Origin: Ustulina deusta
Taxonomy: Eukaryota > Ascomycota > Sordariomycetes > Xylariales > Xylariaceae
Reading direction: 5' to 3'
DNA length: 64,000 nt
Assembly: GCA_023159155.1 (NCBI GenBank)
Contig: JAJNNX010000005.1
Location: forward strand, 1,240,001-1,304,000
The position numbers and the translations under genes were made by a program. Of this stretch, positions 57,536-64,000 are shown piece after piece; position 1 is the first letter of the stretch; every line of letters starts with the position of its first letter. Below the pieces are notes generated by a model, which was given only the letters and a program-made list of their open reading frames with translations, was not told the DNA's origin and searched no databases.

Positions 57536-60238
57536 CTAGTCCTCGCCCGTGAGGTCGACGCAAGAGACGTCGCTCCGCCTCCAAACGCCTGCCCGTCGCC
57601 CGCCGCCACTGGCAAGAGAAGCGGCGAATTCCTCCTTCAGGGCGTCGGCTTCGTCGACGCCGACGTCGATTTCCCGGAAGAAACCCGGCTGGCTTTTGCG
57701 GGGCATGTAGAGCTTCGTCATCCTGGTGGCGCCGAGGGGCTGTTCCGGCGTCGTTTGTTTGGGCGGCTGCTTCTGCACGGTTTCTGGGGGTTTCGTAGAG
57801 GGAGAGGATGCTGTAGTTGCAGTCTTTGGAGCCTGATTGCCTTTGGGGATTTTGCTTATTAGACTGCTTAGAGGCGGAAACTCGAACTCGTCGTCGTCGT
57901 CGTCGTCGTCATCTTCCTTATCCTCCTCGGATTCGGGTGGTAGAGTTCCAACTGCGACGGTTTGTGCTCGTGCTAGTCCTCTTGTTCGCCGCGGGGGACG
58001 ACGCGGACTCGAGTCAACGGGTAATGATTCTGTTCGGGCGAGTTTGCGCTGTGGGTTCATGGGAGCTGGCGTGGGACTTGGGTCTCTGATACTCCTACGA
58101 CTCGAGACATCTGCTTCATCTGTCGTAGGTCTTGGTGGGGTCAACGAGCGCCTTTTCCTTGGGCTTGTCGGCTGTGTTGTGAAAGGGTCCAATTCGCTCT
58201 GGTTATAGTTATCCCTAGTATAATTCACAGAGGAAGAAGTGCCCTTGGCAGGCGACGAAGGCGGGCTAGAGGGTATAAGAATTGGCTCGGAAGCCTTGGT
58301 AGATGGTGCAGATTTGGTAACCCTGGGACTCCCTTGTGAGCTGGCGATAGTCCAAGGGTTGGTATTGGCGTCTGCCTTGGGGCCCTCTAGAGGTTTCCTT
58401 CTGGATCGCGACGGTTTGGATATGGATAGCTTACTAGGTCTTCCGGGTCGGGATTTCTGCGATTCCTGAGAGGACGAGAACAATGGTTGGTTGCTCTGCG
58501 AAGAGGCCGGGAGGACATCCAAAGGCGTGTGAACCTGAACAGGCGACGACGCTAGGCTTGCTGGCGGACGACTTGTTTTCTTGGTTCCCGTGGTTTGCAG
58601 CACATTATTCTTCGTGACCCTGACGAACTTATCCAGAGAACTTACCACCGCCACTCCCGGTTTCGCCTTCTGCTTCGAGGCTTTTGGCCTAGAACGGGCT
58701 ACGGCCTTTGTACGCTGTGCTTCCTCCCAGTCTTCAACCATCGAACGTATGCCAACCCTGGCTATTGTTTCTGGTACCCATAACAGGTCTGGCTCCGTGG
58801 GACTGAACGGTTTCCTTGTCCCTGATTTTGCTGTAGAGTCGGCATCTTCTACTTCGTCGGCCACATCCTCTATTTCGTCGTCGCTGTTGAGTGCTAGGCC
58901 ATCACGTCCAAAATCTATCACTTCGTCAGGCTCCTCCTGGAAGTTATAGCCGACGATGCTAGACGGTATAAACGATATACGTAGCTCTGGCGTCGCATCT
59001 GTACTAAAATGGGCTCGTCGGGTTGTGATGGATCTGACCAACTCAGATGTCTCCTTTTCGATCGTATTTGTTTCCCCAGATGTATTATCTGGCTCAGCTT
59101 TGCGTTGCATAATTTTGCGTACTAACAGACACGGCGCTAGGACCCTGATGAACTTGATCGCTCCTATTCGATAACTCCAGTCGAAGGTTTCGCGTGTAAA
59201 CTCGCGGAGCCCCTGAATATCGATCTGCCGATCCCAAGTCTCCTGTTTCAGTCTATCCAGTGTCTTTGCCGGTGATACCACGGGATGAGTATAATATCTG
59301 AGAATCTCCATATTTGGGAAATTATCGGGAATGGTCAAGGCCTTGTGCCTGGTCCTGAAAAAACCACTTTCATTATGCCGTAATTCGTACGTCAGCCACT
59401 CTTTCCAACTAGCCAATTCCGAGGCATTGGACCGCTTGAGTTGGCAAAGCGATTTGCCGAAACCAGCTTTGGCTGCCTCGCAAGCCAGCTTGACACCAGC
59501 GCCGGGTACGCCCTCGGGAAGATAATCGCCACCGCTTATCAAGGCGACGAGAACCATGCCCTCGCGATCCAGGCCTGAGGCGCCTTGACCTAGCTCTCGG
59601 CTGTCGTACATGGAAACATGCGTGGGTGTTTTGCTCCCCTTGGTGCCTTCCGAGGACCAATTTCGCAGAGTCCGAGTGCAACCAAACATGATGGTGTCGA
59701 CATCTTCGCTTAGCACCGCATCTACAATGCCGTTCTGTTGCAACAGTGCGCATTCAGCTTCAGCCTCGCCAGGCGCATCGTGGGCTATGAAGCCAAACAG
59801 CCTGATTAACCGCTTGGCCATAGCCGTTGCCACGCCATCTCCTCGCCCGGCGCGTTTGTTCCGCTTGAATGTTGGCTTATTGGGGCCATCAAACACGAAA
59901 ATGGGCTGGATGGACAAGCCAAGGAGTCGTAGCAATCGGTAAAAGAGAGTGCGAATGGCAGGGTTCGAGCCGCCTATGTGGTGTCAATGGGCCGCCCAAA
60001 CATCATTATTCATGAATATTAATTCGTTTATCTTACCTCTCGCGGCTTGGACTTGGAACTGCCATATGGAGATATCTATGGCAAGACGCAAAGGCCGGCC
60101 TGATTCCTCGAGCTTCTGAACGGCGAGTTTCGTCAGGGATATGCGCGTCCCCGGGCCGATCTCTTTATAGATACTACGGTAAATGTTAATAGCAATTCTT
60201 TTTGGCTGGTGTAATATTGCTTACCCTTTAATCCCCAT
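57536..60238 (-). CDS. YEN1: Yen1/GEN1 Holliday-junction resolvase
   Basis: Rad2/XPG-family structure-specific nuclease that resolves Holliday junctions late in the cell cycle. Three exons: 60225-60238 (only 14 nt), 60037-60173 and 57536-59973, giving 862 residues. Splicing assembles MGIKGIYKEIGPGTRISL and LAIDISIWQFQVQAARGGSN, as the XPG N domain requires. Acidic residues expected for two-metal catalysis are visible: Asp38, Asp79 (IFVFDGPNKP), Glu120 and Glu122 (DAPGEAEAECA), Asp141 and Asp143 (LSEDVDTIMFG), with SGGDYLPEGVPGAG beyond. The C-terminal half is disordered, with SP/TP sites and an acidic run (KEDDDDDDDDEFEF). This fits a CDK-regulated tail like that of yeast Yen1, an inference from the family. 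It ends in CVDLTGED. Confidence 0.93.
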
Positions 60239-60889
60239 CTGGACGACGCACAATACGCAACGTCTAAAGCTATCTGAGGCAGCTCATTTGAGAACGCTGT
60301 AGATAGCAAAACTTAGCTATGAGCCGTAGTGATTGTCCAGCCAGAGTATATTAGTTACATAATCGAAGTCCTTTCAAGCAATGTGCCAAATATTCATCTA
60401 ATTTTTGCGAACGTGTTCGTTAATGGGAACTTTGAGTGTTGTATTGTTTGGATGGGAGCTTACCCCAGGACCGTCTCCACTGGCAACCATGAGGTCCAAT
60501 TGCAGTGCATCGCAGAAAGTCTGTGGATTCCACTGCATTTTTAGCACCAGCGAAAGGTTGCGGGCTTGGCAGAAACCTCTAGGTTCCGGTCAGCCCTCTG
60601 TAGTGTTAAGTTCGCCTTGTTTGCACTGCATTTTTAGCACCATCTCCAGGCGACTACTGCACTGTAATTTAGCACCAGCGAAAGGTCGGGGCTTGACTTC
60701 ATGAATCCCGTTTCTAAGTGCCTACTTATAGGTCCCCATGTAGGTACCTACAAACATCGGATCTATCTAGAGAGGTCCAATCGTTTAGGCATGGGGTATC
60801 TGCCTACCCATTCTCAAGTATCTTCATTGTTCGTTCTTCTTGAGCAATATGCGAGAAAACAAACAACGCAGTTCTAACAGATCATAACC
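60239..60889. promoter_or_regulatory. Divergent region between YEN1 and ARP10
   Basis: 651 bp shared by the two promoters. Its central part carries three imperfect copies of a unit based on CACTGCATTTTTAGCACCA. TAGGTACCTA-type sequence occurs near 60740-60755. Confidence 0.5.
60531..60695 (+). repeat. Three imperfect repeats with core TTAGCACCAGCGAAAGGT
   Basis: Copy A 60531-60569 and copy C 60660-60695 share CACTG, TTAGCACCAGCGAAAGGT and GGGCTTG. Copy B 60624-60642 keeps only CACTGCATTTTTAGCACCA. They are direct repeats, unlike the tetranucleotide tracts elsewhere. Confidence 0.75.
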
Positions 60890-62703
60890 ATGTCGTCTAA
60901 CACGGGCCTGGCATCCCTCCCCCATCGGACGGTATCGAGCATCCGCGCTGGAGCCCACTCGACCACCGCACCCGGCCCTCCTCAAACGCCGGCACGGCCC
61001 ATTTCTTCGACGTTCGGCTCTCCCTCCAGCAGCTCGCGAGTCGACGACGACCCGATTGTCATTGAGCTTGGGTCCCGCAAGCTCCGGCTCGGCTTTGCTG
61101 GCGACGCCGCCCCCAAGAGGATTGTCGCATTTAGCCCAGATCAGCAGAGACGCACCGGCGACTTTCGAGCGTGGGAACCTGACTTTGCGAGTCGATGGCG
61201 CAGTAGGGCATCGGGGAAGCCGTGGGGCGCCGACTATGAGCTGTGGAAGCTGGACACTCGAGGGCAAGATCTTGCCCTGGTTGGCGACAAGCTCGAACGG
61301 GAGCTGAGAGATGCTTTCTTCAAGTATGACGGCGTCTTTCTAACCTACCGCGAAGATGCTATTGCTAACCTAGCGATTATTTCTCCAGGTATTTGCTTGT
61401 CGATTCAAAACCGAGGAAGGTGGCGTTGATTCTGCCTCCAACGCTGCCCATTCCTTTACTATCGTCAACCCTCGACACCTTATTCCACCACTTCCAGGCT
61501 CCTACCGTATCCCTACTCTCGTCGCCTGTTATGACTGCGTTCTCCGCCGGCACTCGATCCGCCTTGGTCGTCGACCTTGGCTGGCATGAAACCACCGTCA
61601 CCGCCGTGTACGAATACCGCGAGGTGCAAAGTTGGAGGACCGTCCGAGCTGGCAAGCTCCTCGTAGAAGAGACATATGAGTTCTTGCTACAAGCCGCCCA
61701 AGGACGTCCAGCCACGGCACGCGCCGAACAAACCGAAGACGAAGACAAGCTCGGGGACGAGGCCCTTAGCTTCGAAGAGTGTGAGGAGGTTGCTACTCGT
61801 ATGTTGTGGTGTAAGGGAGCAACAAGACAGCCATACCGGAAGACGGCCGAAGAAGGCCTACCGACGGTCCACGAACACGAAGAGGAAGTGGAGGAGGAGA
61901 TCCCTCCGACTGAGGACCACTCCCCCACGTCCATTACGCTTGGCTCGTGTAAGCCTCCAAAAACGGTAGAAATACCATTTTCGCAGTTGGCCGAACCGTG
62001 TGAAACTGCTTTCTTCGAGTCTCGAGTCTCTTCATCATGCTTCGATGACCACGAACTTCCGGTACATCTTCTCGTCTATCGAGCTTTGCTCCAGCTACCT
62101 CTAGATGTGCGCGCTATTTGTATGTCGCGAATCATTTTCACAGGAGGATGTTCACATATCTTCGGATTAAGAGGTCGTATCTTCGATGAAGTCTCAATTC
62201 TGGCAGAAGAACAAGGCTGGGATCCTGTGAGAGGCAAGGGGGTTGAACAGTACAAAACGAATCCAAAGCTCCACCGTGACAGCACCCGTCAAGTGAGCAA
62301 CGGTGCTATACGCACTGCCGTCCCGCCAGATACGACGAGTGGCGATGGAGAGGCAACTGAACCACAAGTCAAGGCTGTAGATATACCCCAAGAGGTTGAC
62401 CAGGTGGAAAATCTCATAAAAAGGGAACGGAACTATAAGCCTTCGGTCCAAGGCCTCCTCCGGGCCATCGACTCCCTTGGGCCGTGGTGCGGAGGCAGCT
62501 TAGCAACACAAATGAAGATTCCGACACTGGCAACAATAGACCGCGAGATTTGGCTGCAACAGGGCGTCCACGGGGCATCTCGACCCAGCGAAGTAGACAT
62601 CAAGACAGGACAGAGACAGAGCATGGGGCCCAGCGGGTTGATGCGCGGCCAAGCAGCCCAACCAAACAACTGGACACTGGGTGTCTGGGGGACACTGTTT
62701 TAG
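60890..62703 (+). CDS. ARP10: Arp10, actin-related protein of dynactin
   Basis: Divergent actin-related protein of the dynactin pointed-end complex (Arp10/Arp11), supporting dynein-driven transport. Two exons, 60890-61323 and 61389-62703, with a 65-nt intron (GTATGA...CTCCAG), give 582 residues. Splicing restores DAFFKYLLVDSKPRKVALIL. An unstructured leader of about 55 residues precedes the actin-like start IVIELGSRKLRLGFAGDAAP, the phosphate-1 loop region. Phosphate-2-like ALVVDLGWHETTVTAVYE and IIFTGGCSHIFGLRGRI follow. An acidic insert (EEEVEEEIPPTED) and a long linker rich in Lys/Glu separate the subdomains. The nucleotide-site residues are degenerate, as is usual in this class. It is longer than yeast Arp10 (about 284) but within the range for filamentous fungi. 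Confidence 0.85.
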
Positions 62704-63179
62704 CAACCTGCCACCCTTCTGAGGAGGGCTCGTTCATTTGTCGTTCATAGATACCCTTTCCGCGCATTACGTTGATGATGAACTTGGATGCCCTCATTCG
62801 ACGACACCTCATCCTCACATGAAAATAATTATTGTTAACGCTTCTCCTGTCTTCTGACAGCGGGCGCCACTCCTACCACTTCAGTCACCGATAGCCAAGC
62901 TATCTACTCTATTATTACCAACATGTTGAACACCTACGAGAACATTGACTCTGACATGACCATATACAGTGGTAATATATGTAAGTACACTAGGTAGGAT
63001 AAAATAAGCTACCCCTGTCATCTGCGGGGCAACAGAATTCAACGGCATTAGCTTGAGCTGCACCAAAAAAAGTTGACTCCACATCTGATCATCTCAATTC
63101 AAGACGGCATCCATGCTGCGATGCAAAGTACTTAGCTGATCACAACGTGCGGCGTCAGAAGCAGCGCTCCAATGACACC
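62704..63179. other. Intergenic region between ARP10 and DIA4
   Basis: 476 bp with the ARP10 3' region and the DIA4 promoter. No coding sequence is seen. Confidence 0.5.
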
Positions 63180-64000
63180 ATGAAAGCTGCAAGACCAGCC
63201 TTCACATGTCTACAATGCCGGCTGGCCCGGCCCAGAGCGACAAGACAACTACTGTTGTTTCCCCGGTCGACCACTCGATTGTACTCCAACTCCAGCTCCA
63301 GCTCTGATTCCCATGACGAAGCTAGCCAGGACCGACATCAACCAGCACAGCAACTACAACAACGGCCCACGATTGCGCCCCGGCCAAACATCGACATCAA
63401 GCACATCCGCCAGAACCCCGAGCTGTACGAGACGAACTGCGTCGAGCGCAACTACAAAATCCAATCCACCTACCCATCGCGCATCAATGCGCTTTTCGCC
63501 CAATGGCAAGCCCGTCAGCAAGACGGCCGTAGCCTGCGCGAGCGCGGCAACGCTCTGCGCCGGCAGATCGCGAACCCGGCCACCATCCAGCACGAAGACG
63601 AGGCTGAGAACGGTGGCGCGGCAGCGGCGGGGTCAAAACAAGATGAATCGCAAGCAAGCGATCCAGCGTCACACACCCCCGGCTACGGACCCAGGAGAGA
63701 TGTCAGAACAATGACGAAAGACGAGCTTGTAGAGGAGGCTCGTTTGCTCAAACAGGCTCTGTCAGCCATCGAGGCGGACGAAGCCCGGCTCTCGACCGAG
63801 ATGACAGACCTCGCCCTCGCCATCCCGAACCTGACCTCCGAGGCCACCCCGCGAGGCGACGAGCCGCGCGTGCTCAGCTACATCAACGAGCCGCACCCCT
63901 TCGAGTCCGCCTCCCCATCCTCTGACCGCGTCTGGCGCTCGCATGTGCACATCGGCTCTGAGCTGGGGATCCTCGACTTCGCCGGCGCGGCCACGACGTC
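63180..64000 (+). CDS. DIA4: Mitochondrial seryl-tRNA synthetase Dia4 (5' part)
   Basis: Class II aminoacyl-tRNA synthetase that charges mitochondrial tRNA-Ser. The frame runs open from ATG 63180 to the window end (273 codons), so only the N-terminal half is present. Residues 1-38 are rich in Arg/Leu/Ser with no acid (MKAARPAFTCLQCRLARPRA start), a mitochondrial presequence. The tRNA-binding helical arm follows: IDIKHIRQNPELYETNCVER, RINALFAQWQ and LRERGNALRRQI, then a low-complexity insert and a second helix EEARLLKQALSAIEADEARL. Entry into the catalytic domain is marked by PNLTSEATPRGDEPRVLSYI and WRSHVHIGSELGILDFAGAA. Class II motifs 1-3 lie beyond the window. Confidence 0.93.
   Translation, partial: MKAARPAFTCLQCRLARPRATRQLLLFPRSTTRLYSNSSSSSDSHDEASQDRHQPAQQLQQRPTIAPRPNIDIKHIRQNPELYETNCVERNYKIQSTYPSRINALFAQWQARQQDGRSLRERGNALRRQIANPATIQHEDEAENGGAAAAGSKQDESQASDPASHTPGYGPRRDVRTMTKDELVEEARLLKQALSAIEADEARLSTEMTDLALAIPNLTSEATPRGDEPRVLSYINEPHPFESASPSSDRVWRSHVHIGSELGILDFAGAATT

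Overview
This window is nuclear DNA from a filamentous ascomycete (Pezizomycotina, most likely a Sordariomycete). The evidence is short GT-AG introns (47-130 nt in most genes) with CTAAC/CTGAC-type branch sites, monocistronic genes on both strands, and proteins that match fungal families end to end. The fungal-type families are Sey1, Mif2/CENP-C, Yme2, Emi1, Rav1, Sfi1, HymA, Swp73, Pkh/PDK1, Yen1, Arp10 and Dia4. I could not place it to genus. I see no intact transposon, CRISPR array, rRNA, convincing tRNA or biosynthetic cluster.

Layout. 1-5.5 kb: the 3' end of SEY1 (ER membrane fusion), RNase H2 catalytic subunit (minus) and the kinetochore protein Mif2 (plus, 4 exons). 5.5-7.3 kb: non-coding, with a microsatellite. 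7.3-14.1 kb: YME2 (minus), the twin-CX9C protein EMI1 (plus) and a cytosolic Hsp70 of SSA type (minus), whose promoter carries a perfect heat-shock element. 14.1-16.5 kb: non-coding. 16.5-22.7 kb, all minus: a seven-exon dienelactone-hydrolase-fold protein, an OPT-family transporter and an HD-domain (cyanamide-hydratase-like) protein. 23.8-31.8 kb: RAV1 and SFI1 (minus). 32.5-32.8 kb: a tiny three-exon gene for a 59-residue twin-CX9C protein resembling complex I assembly factor NDUFAF8. 33.1-35.4 kb: a decayed cytosolic isoleucyl-tRNA synthetase copy. 36.5-42.3 kb: HYM1/Mo25 (plus), a short-chain dehydrogenase and the SWI/SNF subunit SWP73 (minus). 43.5-46 kb: the PDK1-type kinase PKH (minus). 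48.3-52.5 kb: two uncharacterised proteins (plus). 54.9-64 kb: a BTB/POZ protein (plus), Holliday-junction resolvase YEN1 (minus), ARP10 of dynactin (plus) and the 5' part of mitochondrial seryl-tRNA synthetase DIA4 (plus, cut by the window end).

The genes do not form one pathway. They are mostly housekeeping genes: organelle biogenesis (YME2, EMI1, NDUFAF8-like, DIA4), chromosome and cytoskeleton function (Mif2, Sfi1, Yen1, Arp10), growth signalling (Hym1, Pkh), chromatin (Swp73) and V-ATPase assembly (Rav1). The intergenic DNA is rich in CCTA/TAGG tetranucleotide tracts, some forming palindromes. Exon boundaries were assembled by eye from splice signals, reading-frame continuity and family resemblance. 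For every multi-exon gene listed as intact, the exon lengths sum to a whole number of codons.
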